DNA of 23,148 bases, from NCBI RefSeq assembly GCF_900540665.1, contig NZ_UQGV01000026.1, positions 1 through 23,148 on the forward strand. The letters run 5' to 3'. The first letter of the stretch is position 1. Every line of letters begins with the position of its first letter. Made by a program: the position numbers and the translations under genes. Below are positions 13,668 through 20,284 of this stretch, piece by piece. The stretch comes from an uncultured Catenibacterium sp. (GTDB taxonomy: Bacteria > Bacillota_I > Bacilli_A > Erysipelotrichales > Coprobacillaceae). Below the pieces are notes generated by a model that was not told the origin of the DNA, made no database searches, and saw nothing but the letters and a program-made list of their open reading frames with translations.

Positions 13668-14687
13668 ATGATATTTATACCATTAATTATATTGTTGATC
13701 TTATATTTCATGTATTGTTTACTCATGCATTATGAATCACGTACCTTGTGGAGTGGTGTGGGGTTCTTTGGCCTTTCACTTATGACTATTATCACAGCTT
13801 TTTTCTATGCGTTCTACTATTCTGAAACATTAACTCATTATCCACTTATTATGGATATAGGGGTTCTATTAGTTGCTGTTGCAGTACTTGTTATCCTATT
13901 TTTTCCACTTGCAACTATTATTATGTTCTTTGTAGAAGGAATTAAAGTTATTAAACATGAAGGATTGAAATTGACTAATCTTCTTTCTTTAGGATTTGCG
14001 ATAGGGTTATTTGTTTTTCCATTTGTAGGACCGATATTTGTAAAATCATTTAATAAAATAATGACATCTCTTTATGCTATTATTTCATTTTCGGTATTCT
14101 ATTTCTTATCCGTTCTTGCAAGTTATTGCCTTTCTGCTTTTTTAAATACATTCCATATATTTAAAAAAAGAAAACTGGATTATATAATAGTATTAGGTGC
14201 TGGAATCAAAGGGGAACAGGTGACTCCATTACTCGCAAGTAGAATTGATAAGGGAATAGAAATCTTAAAAAAGAATCCAAAAGCTTTGATTATCATGTCT
14301 GGAGGACAAGGCAGGGGAGAAGAACTTCCTGAAGGAGAAGCCATGGCACGCTATGCCATCAACAAAGGAATTGATGAGAGTAAGATACTTATTGAAAACA
14401 AGTCTACAAATACAAAAGAAAACCTCTTATTCTCATCAAAACTCATGACTAAAGAATCTCCACGAGTCGGCCTTGTTACAACATCTTATCATGTTTTCAG
14501 AGCCTTGATACTTGCGAAAGATTTAGGAATTAGATGTATTGGCTTTGGTTCAGTCACTAAATGGTATTTTACACTAAATGCTTTAATTAGAGAATTCATA
14601 GGTTACTTAAGCATGACATGGAAGAAGCATAGTATGGTGATTATTCTCTACAGTATATTTGTTATTATTTTTTCGATTGTGAGGTAA
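13668..14687 (+). CDS. Membrane protein with DUF218 (YdcF/SanA-like) domain
   Basis: A 339-residue protein with an N-terminal membrane region (hydrophobic segments at about 2-20, 29-50, 61-90, 105-125 and 133-160) and then a DUF218 domain at about 170-315. Domain motifs: DYIIVLGAGIKGEQVTPLLASR (170-192), IIMSGGQGRGEELPEGEAM (208-226), NKSTNTKENLLFSS (244-257) and GLVTTSYHVFRA (268-279). DUF218 proteins are linked to envelope or peptidoglycan-related functions, but the reaction is not settled. A final hydrophobic stretch is at about 322-338. ATG 13668 is the start because AGGAGGTGA lies just before it; the in-frame ATG at 13650 is upstream of that ribosome site. The next gene follows after 6 bases. 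Confidence 0.85.
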   Translation: MIFIPLIILLILYFMYCLLMHYESRTLWSGVGFFGLSLMTIITAFFYAFYYSETLTHYPLIMDIGVLLVAVAVLVILFFPLATIIMFFVEGIKVIKHEGLKLTNLLSLGFAIGLFVFPFVGPIFVKSFNKIMTSLYAIISFSVFYFLSVLASYCLSAFLNTFHIFKKRKLDYIIVLGAGIKGEQVTPLLASRIDKGIEILKKNPKALIIMSGGQGRGEELPEGEAMARYAINKGIDESKILIENKSTNTKENLLFSSKLMTKESPRVGLVTTSYHVFRALILAKDLGIRCIGFGSVTKWYFTLNALIREFIGYLSMTWKKHSMVIILYSIFVIIFSIVR

Positions 14688-14693
14688 ATAATC

Positions 14694-15179
14694 ATGGGTG
14701 GTCTTAGTGTATTCTTTTTAATGGGTATATTATCTACATTATTTTTAGTATTTGTTTCTCTTTTCGTAGGCATACTATGCACGTATATAGTAGGTTATCT
14801 TTTTGAAGGGTTCCTTGTCTCTTCATTATTAGATAATAAAAACTATCGTGGCTGGATTCCTTTCTATAATAAATATTTACTGGGAAATATTACAGGAGAT
14901 CATGTGCTTGGTATTATATCTTCTATTTGTGCTTTGCCTGTACTAATCATTGGTTATGTGTTATTTGTGATGATTGAATTAAACTATCTTTTATTTGCTG
15001 TATTTTTAGTTATATTAATTGTTGGTTTTATTACAGATCATATTATTGCCTATCACTTCTTATCTAAAAGATGTAAATATGCATCATGGCTTATTGTATT
15101 AAGTGTTTTCTCATGTGGATTCCTTCGTCCTATTATCTTGTTGCTGACTAAAGATTATAATCATGTAAGTAAATCTTAA
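14694..15179 (+). CDS. Four-helix integral membrane protein (DUF5684-like)
   Basis: A 161-residue membrane protein with hydrophobic segments at about 5-30, 70-90, 92-116 and 124-148. Between the first two lies the conserved-looking segment YRGWIPFYNKYLLGNITG (51-68). A G-W-x-x-x-I-P-F-Y-N-x-Y-x-L pattern of this kind is what I recall from DUF5684 proteins, sometimes annotated loosely as signal peptidase-associated; no function is known to me and no protease residues are seen. It lies 6 bases after the DUF218 gene and is surely co-transcribed. It ends with a short basic tail. Confidence 0.7.
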   Translation: MGGLSVFFLMGILSTLFLVFVSLFVGILCTYIVGYLFEGFLVSSLLDNKNYRGWIPFYNKYLLGNITGDHVLGIISSICALPVLIIGYVLFVMIELNYLLFAVFLVILIVGFITDHIIAYHFLSKRCKYASWLIVLSVFSCGFLRPIILLLTKDYNHVSKS

Positions 15180-15197
15180 TATTTTTGTAAGGAATTT

Positions 15198-15230
15198 GAG
15201 ATGTTTCTTTTCAACATTTCACGATATAAC
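15198..15230 (+). promoter_or_regulatory. Inverted repeat and possible -10 before the carboxypeptidase gene
   Basis: GAGATGTT (15198-15205) can pair with AACATTTC (15213-15220), 8 bp with one G-T. It is followed by TATAAC (15225-15230), a possible -10. There is no T run, so it is not a terminator. The site could be an operator, or chance. Confidence 0.25.
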
Positions 15231-15249
15231 TATTGTGAGGTGAAAAGAA

Positions 15250-15903
15250 ATGCGATTATTCAAGAAATGTCTCTTGGTTTTGGGGATTTTGTTACTTATA
15301 CTAGCAGGTTATGTTATTTTTCGTTCAGATACTTTTGTAGAAGATGCTTCTGTTAATCATGGATGGAACCTTATGCTTGTTAATCATACAAGTAAAATAC
15401 CAGATAACTATAAAGTGATTCTTACAAAGTTGAATAATGGGAAAGAAGTAGATTCACGTATTGTACCTGAACTATCACAAATGTTTAGAGATGCAAGAAA
15501 AGATGATATTTATATGCAGGTGAATGAAGGATACCGATCATCTCATTCACAACAGAAAATCTTAGATAATCGTACGAATTATTATAAGAATAAAGGCTTA
15601 TTTACGATTCTTGCAAGAAGATATGCATTAAATTATGTATCAGCCCCAGGTACAAGTGAACATCAATTAGGGCTTGCAGTGGACATAGTAGGAGATAACC
15701 GTTATACAACCAATCAGTCTGCTTATAGATGGTTAGAAAGAAATGCATATAAATATGGTTTTGTGAAACGTTATCCTAAGAATAAAACATCTATCACACA
15801 TATTAAACATGAACCATGGCATTATCGCTATGTAGGTAAAAAAGCGTCTTTAAAAATGTACAAGAATAATTTGTGTTTAGAAGAGTATGTGGAGAGTCTT
15901 TAA
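15250..15903 (+). CDS. D-alanyl-D-alanine carboxypeptidase, VanY/M15B family
   Basis: A zinc peptidase that trims the terminal D-Ala from peptidoglycan stem peptides outside the membrane. The 217-residue product begins with a basic start and a hydrophobic segment (about 6-24) that serves as signal anchor or uncleaved signal; no lipobox is seen. The M15 motifs are complete: NEGYRSSHSQQ with R96, SEHQLGLAVDI with zinc ligands H138 and D145, and HEPWHYRYVG with catalytic E188 and zinc ligand H191. It is a small, single-domain form. GAGGTGAAAAG precedes the ATG. It follows two membrane-protein genes, consistent with an envelope cluster, and its stop codon is inside a terminator hairpin. Confidence 0.92.
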   Translation: MRLFKKCLLVLGILLLILAGYVIFRSDTFVEDASVNHGWNLMLVNHTSKIPDNYKVILTKLNNGKEVDSRIVPELSQMFRDARKDDIYMQVNEGYRSSHSQQKILDNRTNYYKNKGLFTILARRYALNYVSAPGTSEHQLGLAVDIVGDNRYTTNQSAYRWLERNAYKYGFVKRYPKNKTSITHIKHEPWHYRYVGKKASLKMYKNNLCLEEYVESL

Positions 15904-15917
15904 ATAGACTCTTTTTT
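15894..15917 (+). terminator. Terminator overlapping the carboxypeptidase stop
   Basis: GAGTCT / AGACTC (6 bp) with loop TTAAAT containing the stop codon, then TTTTTT. Confidence 0.8.
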
Positions 15918-15952
15918 GTTTGTGGTATACACTAATATCTGGAGGTATTTTT

Positions 15953-16990
15953 ATGGATTATATTAAATTACTTGTTGAAGATATTCATTCTGTCACAATG
16001 GCGACTATTAATAGTGAAGGAAAACCAATCACTAGAATCATCGACTTAATGTTGTATGATAAAGAAGGGATTTACTTCTTAACTGCAAGAGGTAAAAGTT
16101 TCTATCAGGAACTGATGAATCAAGAGTATATTTCCTTAACAGGACTTAAAGGAAAGGTTTCTTTTAGTTTAAGTGGTAAAGTAAAAAATATTGGTTCAAA
16201 TAAGCTTGATGAGATCTTCTTGAAGAATACTTATATGCAGTCTATTTATCCAGGAGATACAAGAAAGGCATTGGATGTTTTTTGTTTATATGAAGCATCA
16301 GGTGAATATTTTGATATCAGTGATCCAGCACATATCAAAAGAGCACCTATTACTATTAACAGTAAAGAGCATGGTGCTTTTTATACAATTACTGACCGCT
16401 GTATTCATTGCGGCAAGTGTGGGACTATTTGTCCTCAACATTGTATTCATAATGAAATTATCAACACGTCACAGTGTTTACACTGTGGTGCCTGTTTAGA
16501 GATATGTCCAGTACAGGCAATCGTGTTTAAAGTTGTAAAGAAACGTCGTAAGGAAGACGTCTGTCTTATGAATATGTGTATGATTGAAGACAATGAAGGA
16601 CATGTATTAATTCAGAATAAAGTGAATGACTCATACACAGGCATTACTTTCCCTGGTGGTCATGTAGAAAAAGAAGAAGTTTTCAAAGATGCTATGATAA
16701 GAGAAGTGAAAGAAGAAACAGGCCTAATAATTAAGGATCCGTATTTATGTGGTCTATATCATTGGTATAAGCATTCTATTCATAATATTATTCTTATCTA
16801 TAAAACAAATAATTATGAAGGTATTCTCCATTCAAGTGATGAAGGGGAGGTATATTGGATCAATAAAGAAGACTTCCTCAAACAGCCTCTCGCAACAGGT
16901 ATGGAGTATGTATGGGATATTGTTCATAAGCAACATCAAGAATGTATTATGTCTAATATGGGAGAACATAAAAGAGGAGATTTATTCTAA
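15953..16990 (+). CDS. Three-domain fusion: FMN-binding split barrel, 2x[4Fe-4S] ferredoxin, Nudix hydrolase
   Basis: A 345-residue protein in one uninterrupted frame. Residues 1-125 look like a pyridoxamine-5'-phosphate-oxidase-type flavin split barrel (SVTMATINSEGKPITRIIDL... YFLTARGKSFYQEL). Residues 147-190 carry two ferredoxin motifs: C150, C153, C156, C160 and C175, C178, C181, C185. Residues 204-340 are a Nudix domain of 8-oxo-dGTP diphosphatase type, beginning CLMNMCMIEDNEGHVLIQ. The Nudix box (236-258) is exact: G236, E242, R250-E251, E254-E255, G257. The flavin plus ferredoxin part suggests a redox enzyme, and the Nudix part suggests nucleotide sanitation. ATG 15953 follows GGAGGT; a TTG at 15920 lies upstream of that site and in a terminator. 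The first two domains are a known pairing; adding Nudix is the unusual part. Confidence 0.85.
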   Translation: MDYIKLLVEDIHSVTMATINSEGKPITRIIDLMLYDKEGIYFLTARGKSFYQELMNQEYISLTGLKGKVSFSLSGKVKNIGSNKLDEIFLKNTYMQSIYPGDTRKALDVFCLYEASGEYFDISDPAHIKRAPITINSKEHGAFYTITDRCIHCGKCGTICPQHCIHNEIINTSQCLHCGACLEICPVQAIVFKVVKKRRKEDVCLMNMCMIEDNEGHVLIQNKVNDSYTGITFPGGHVEKEEVFKDAMIREVKEETGLIIKDPYLCGLYHWYKHSIHNIILIYKTNNYEGILHSSDEGEVYWINKEDFLKQPLATGMEYVWDIVHKQHQECIMSNMGEHKRGDLF

Positions 16991-17021
16991 ATAATAACTT
17001 TTGATAATTTTCATACTGTGT

Positions 17022-17060
17022 AAATCATTTTCATTTGATGAAAATAAATCATAATGATTT
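17022..17060 (+). promoter_or_regulatory. Stacked inverted repeats, candidate operator of the first GH1 gene
   Basis: Two adjoining palindromes: ATTTTCAT-TTG-ATGAAAAT (17027-17045) and AAATCAT-A-ATGATTT (17046-17060). The left flank begins AAATCATTTTCATTT (17022-17036), which recurs with one change before the second GH1 gene. There are no T runs of terminator type. Confidence 0.45.
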
Positions 17061-17070
17061 TTATTATGTA

Positions 17071-17076
17071 TATAAT
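17071..17076 (+). promoter_or_regulatory. -10 of the first GH1 gene
   Basis: TATAAT, 33 bases before the ATG. The -35 position (around 17048-17053) falls inside the second palindrome, so a protein bound there would block RNA polymerase. Confidence 0.5.
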
Positions 17077-17108
17077 ACAGGAAGAAAAGATGAACGGAGG
17101 TAAAGAAA

Positions 17109-18578
17109 ATGAGTTTTCCAAAAGGATTTTTATGGGGTGGCGCTGTTGCTGCCAATCAGTGTGAAGGTGCTTATTTAGAAGATGGTAAAGGTTTATCAGT
17201 ACCAGATATGTTACTTGGCGGAGACGTAAATACTCCAAGAACATTCTTACCAAAAACTGATAAGACTGCTTTCTATCCAAGCCATGAAGCAATTGATTTC
17301 TATCATCATTATGCTGAAGATATCGCTTTATTTGCAGAAATGGGATGGAATGTATTCAGATTATCAATCAACTGGGGTAGAATCTTCCCTAATGGTGATG
17401 ATGAAACACCTAATGAAGAAGGTTTAGCTTTCTATGACAAGGTATTTGATGAATGTAAGAAACACAATATTGAACCTTTAGTTACATTATGTCATTATGA
17501 AATTCCTTGGAATATCGTTACTAAGTATAATGGTTTCTCTGATAGAAGAGTTATTGATATGTTCGTTAAGTATGCCACTACTTGTATGAAACGTTATAAG
17601 AATAAGGTTAAATACTGGTTAACATTCAACGAAATCAATATCGCATGTATGGGCGAAGGTGGATTAGGAGACCTTTATGGTTTAGGTATCATGGATCCAG
17701 AAGATGTTAACTCTGATGAACGTATTCCACTAAACAAATTAAAATCTAACCCTCAGAAAACATTTGAAGCATTACATAATCAGTTTGTTGCAAGTGCATT
17801 AGTTGTGACAGAGGGTCATAAGATCAATCCTGATTTCATGATTGGTAACATGATTGCTCATACAACTTTATATCCATTAACACCAAATCCAAAAGATATT
17901 CTTGCAGCGTTTAATGAAGATAATTTCAAGAATAACTTCTGTGGTGATGTACAGGTACGTGGTGAATATCCAACATATATGTTCAGATATTTCAAAGAAC
18001 ATGGAATTGATACATCATTTATTACTGAAGAAGATAAGAAGATCATCAAAGAAGGTGTAATTGACTTCTATACATTCTCTTACTATATGTCTAACTGTGT
18101 AACAGTAGATGAAAATGCTGAAAAGACAAATGGTAACCTTGCAACAGGTGCTAAGAATCCTTACTTAAAGGCTTCTGACTGGGGATGGCAGATTGACCCT
18201 GATGGATTAAGATATACATTAAATATCCTACATGATCGTTATCCACATACACCATTAATGGTTGTAGAAAATGGTTTTGGTGCATTTGATAAGGTAGAAG
18301 AAGATGGTTCTATACATGATACTTATAGAATTGATTACTTCAGAGATCATATTAAAGCAATGGATGAAGCTATCGAGGATGGTGTACCACTTATTGGTTA
18401 TACAACTTGGGGACCAATCGACTTAGTATCTGCAGGTACTGGACAGTATGCAAAACGTTATGGTTTCATCTATGTAGATAGACATGATGATGGAACTGGA
18501 GACTTCTCAAGAAGCAAGAAGGATTCATTCTTCTGGTATAAGAAAGTCTGCGAATCTAACGGTGAAGATTTAGCATAA
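17109..18578 (+). CDS. 6-phospho-beta-glucosidase, GH1
   Basis: Hydrolyses 6-phospho-beta-glucosides delivered by the PTS into glucose-6-phosphate and an aglycone or glucose. The 489-residue product covers the whole GH1 barrel, from FPKGFLWGGAVAANQCEGAY (3-22) to the end. The acid/base is E175 in TFNEIN and the nucleophile is E387 in VVENGFG. The 6-phosphate-binding loop reads SAGTGQYAKRYGFIYVD (441-457), with K449 and Y451 present. The Ser found six residues before the Lys in some family members is Gly443 here, which I recall as a common variant. CGGAGGT precedes the ATG. No PTS EII, no antiterminator gene and no regulator gene lies beside it. A shadow frame on the opposite strand at 17011-17292 is rejected. 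Confidence 0.95.
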   Translation: MSFPKGFLWGGAVAANQCEGAYLEDGKGLSVPDMLLGGDVNTPRTFLPKTDKTAFYPSHEAIDFYHHYAEDIALFAEMGWNVFRLSINWGRIFPNGDDETPNEEGLAFYDKVFDECKKHNIEPLVTLCHYEIPWNIVTKYNGFSDRRVIDMFVKYATTCMKRYKNKVKYWLTFNEINIACMGEGGLGDLYGLGIMDPEDVNSDERIPLNKLKSNPQKTFEALHNQFVASALVVTEGHKINPDFMIGNMIAHTTLYPLTPNPKDILAAFNEDNFKNNFCGDVQVRGEYPTYMFRYFKEHGIDTSFITEEDKKIIKEGVIDFYTFSYYMSNCVTVDENAEKTNGNLATGAKNPYLKASDWGWQIDPDGLRYTLNILHDRYPHTPLMVVENGFGAFDKVEEDGSIHDTYRIDYFRDHIKAMDEAIEDGVPLIGYTTWGPIDLVSAGTGQYAKRYGFIYVDRHDDGTGDFSRSKKDSFFWYKKVCESNGEDLA

Positions 18579-18580
18579 TA

Positions 18581-18612
18581 AAAGTGTAGCTCATTAAAAC
18601 GAGCTACACTTT
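18581..18612. terminator. Bidirectional terminator between GH1 and thiC
   Basis: AAAGTGTAGCTC / GAGCTACACTTT, a perfect 12-bp stem with an 8-nt loop. T-rich tails are on both strands. It serves the convergent GH1 and thiC genes. Confidence 0.92.
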
Positions 18613-18615
18613 TTC

Positions 18616-19923
18616 TTATTCATCAAAGATATTTACAATTTCGCCATCAAGAATACGATTCATATTCTTAACAGCACAGAAGTTACCACACATAGAACAT
18701 GTATCTTCTTTTTCAGGTGCGGCTTCTTCACGATAACGTCTTGCTTTTTCTGGATCAATAGAATACTTGAATGTTTCTTCCCAGTCCAGCTTCTTTCTTG
18801 CGCAAGCCATCTTATTATCTAATTCCATAGCACCAGGAATGCCTTTCGCAATATCTGCAGCATGTGCCGCAATCTTAGATGCGATAATACCTTCTTTTAC
18901 ATCTTCTAAGTTTGGTAAGCGAAGATGTTCAGCAGGAGTCACATAGCATAGGAATGATGCACCATAAGTTGCTGCAATAGCACCACCGATGGCAGCAGTA
19001 ATATGATCATAACCAGGTGCAATATCAGTCACAAGAGGGCCTAATACGTAGAATGGTGCACCTTTACAGATTGTCTTCTGGATTTCCATATTAGCCGCAA
19101 TCTGATTTAAAGGCATATGTCCAGGACCTTCAATCATCACCTGTACATCTTTATCCCATGCACGCTGTGTTAATTCTCCTAAAGTCACTAATTCACCAAT
19201 CTGTGCCACATCAGTTGCATCAGCAAGACATCCAGCACGACAGGCATCACCTAAACTCATAGTAATATCATATTCACGACAGATATCTAAGACTTCATCA
19301 TAATGTTCATAGAATGGATTTTCTTCTCCAGTCATAGCCATCCAGGCAAACATAATAGAACCACCACGAGAAACAATATTCATTAAACGCTTATTATTCT
19401 TAAAACGTTCATACATAGCTCTATTGATTCCACAATGAATAGTCATGAAATCCACGCCATCTTCTGCATGCATTCTCACAATATCCAACCATTCCTTAGC
19501 AGTAATATCCTTTAATGCTTTATGATAATATACAACAGCATCATAAATAGGAACTGTACCAATGATTGCAGGACATTCTTTAGTTAGTCTCTTTCTAAAA
19601 GTACGTGTATCACCATAAGAACTTAAGTCCATGATGGATTCAGCTCCCATCTTAACTGCATTATTCACTTTTTCAATTTCTACATCCATGTCCTTACAGT
19701 CTCTAGAAATACCTAAGTTGACATTGATCTTAGTCTTCAACATTGAACCAATACCACTTGGATCAATAGAAGTATGATTCTTATTACATGGAATAATTGC
19801 ATGTCCTTTCGCAATATGCTCACGTAATACTTCTACATCCATAGATTCTTTTGCAGCTACAATTTCCATTTCAGGTGTAATGATTCCCTGTCTTGCAGCA
19901 TCCATTTGTGTTGTGTAACTCAT
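18616..19923 (-). CDS. thiC: Phosphomethylpyrimidine synthase ThiC
   Basis: A radical-SAM-type enzyme that rearranges aminoimidazole ribotide into the hydroxymethylpyrimidine phosphate of thiamine. The 435-residue product is the short bacterial form, lacking the N-terminal extension of proteobacterial ThiC. Core motifs include GADSIMDLS-like GAESIMDLSSYGD, TIHCGINR, SLGDACRAGCLADATD, MIEGPGHMPLNQIAANM and APGYDHITAAIGGA. The C-terminal cluster motif is CSMCGNFCA (C-x2-C-x4-C). ATG 19923 follows AAGGAGG; the open frame continues to 19986 through the riboswitch terminator and is not coding. It is a stand-alone thi gene here, controlled by a TPP riboswitch. A [4Fe-4S] cluster enzyme needs low-potential electrons, so the ferredoxin in this window could serve it, but nothing links them directly. 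Confidence 0.97.
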   Translation of the reverse strand: MSYTTQMDAARQGIITPEMEIVAAKESMDVEVLREHIAKGHAIIPCNKNHTSIDPSGIGSMLKTKINVNLGISRDCKDMDVEIEKVNNAVKMGAESIMDLSSYGDTRTFRKRLTKECPAIIGTVPIYDAVVYYHKALKDITAKEWLDIVRMHAEDGVDFMTIHCGINRAMYERFKNNKRLMNIVSRGGSIMFAWMAMTGEENPFYEHYDEVLDICREYDITMSLGDACRAGCLADATDVAQIGELVTLGELTQRAWDKDVQVMIEGPGHMPLNQIAANMEIQKTICKGAPFYVLGPLVTDIAPGYDHITAAIGGAIAATYGASFLCYVTPAEHLRLPNLEDVKEGIIASKIAAHAADIAKGIPGAMELDNKMACARKKLDWEETFKYSIDPEKARRYREEAAPEKEDTCSMCGNFCAVKNMNRILDGEIVNIFDE

Positions 19924-19945
19924 ACATTTCCTCCTTTTAAACAAT

Positions 19946-19975
19946 AAAAAAAGGTATACCTGAGCATGTATACCT
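19946..19975 (-). terminator. Riboswitch expression-platform terminator of thiC
   Basis: On the minus strand AGGTATAC / GTATACCT (8 bp) with an 8-nt loop, then seven T. It lies between the TPP aptamer and the thiC Shine-Dalgarno. Confidence 0.8.
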
Positions 19976-19987
19976 AAAAAAAACAAA

Positions 19988-20075
19988 ATTCCTACGCCGG
20001 CATTATCCGTATCAGGTTTATGTGGGTCGAAATCCGATCGTATTTCTTCTCAGCCGTCGCGTCAGCTCCCCTTTT
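19988..20075 (-). promoter_or_regulatory. TPP riboswitch aptamer (THI element)
   Basis: Read on the minus strand: GGGGAGC start, GGCTGAGA in the pyrimidine-sensing arm, a variable P3 helix (ATACGATCGGATTTCG), GACCC, ACCTGATACGGATAATGCC and GGCGTAGGAA. These are the conserved THI-box blocks in the right order and spacing. It binds thiamine pyrophosphate and turns thiC off. The aptamer P1 would be A-rich on the 5' side and U-rich on the 3' side. Confidence 0.96.
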
Positions 20076-20104
20076 TTTATTTGGTTGATAGTGGTATATT
20101 ACAT

Positions 20105-20133
20105 CTTATACAAATAAAATGCAACGCTTTCAT
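20105..20133 (-). promoter_or_regulatory. Probable thiC promoter
   Basis: On the minus strand ATGAAA (20133-20128), 17-bp spacer, TATAAG (20110-20105). The predicted start near 20098 lies just upstream of the riboswitch aptamer. Confidence 0.4.
20119..20133 (-). promoter_or_regulatory. cre-like site between thiC and the second GH1 gene
   Basis: On the minus strand ATGAAAGCGTTGCAT. The core TGAAAGCGTT is perfect for CcpA, but the last two consensus bases (CA) read AT. It overlaps the -35 of the presumed thiC promoter and lies about 150 bases before the second GH1 gene. Confidence 0.35.
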
Positions 20134-20230
20134 TGAAAAAATGTTACAAAATTATTGTGAAATTTTGAACGAATAATGTAAAGATGAAACATATTTACGA
20201 GAGTTTGCTTTCTATTTTTGAAAATTATAG

Positions 20231-20256
20231 AAATCACTTTCATTTCTATTTATAAT
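20231..20256 (+). promoter_or_regulatory. Operator-like element and -10 of the second GH1 gene
   Basis: AAATCACTTTCATTT (20231-20245) repeats, with one change, the element before the first GH1 gene. The flanking bases form ATAGAAAT / ATTTCTAT (8 bp, 7-nt spacer) around it. TATAAT (20251-20256) follows after five bases, so bound protein would cover the promoter. Confidence 0.45.
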
Positions 20257-20284
20257 TATTACAAAGAGAAAAGGAGATAAGACA

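Noticed and set aside
16275..16994. Overlapping frames in the fusion gene suggesting a frameshift split
   Set aside because: The main frame is continuous through all three domains, with no missing motif, and the other frames are Ile/Val-rich shadows without ribosome sites.
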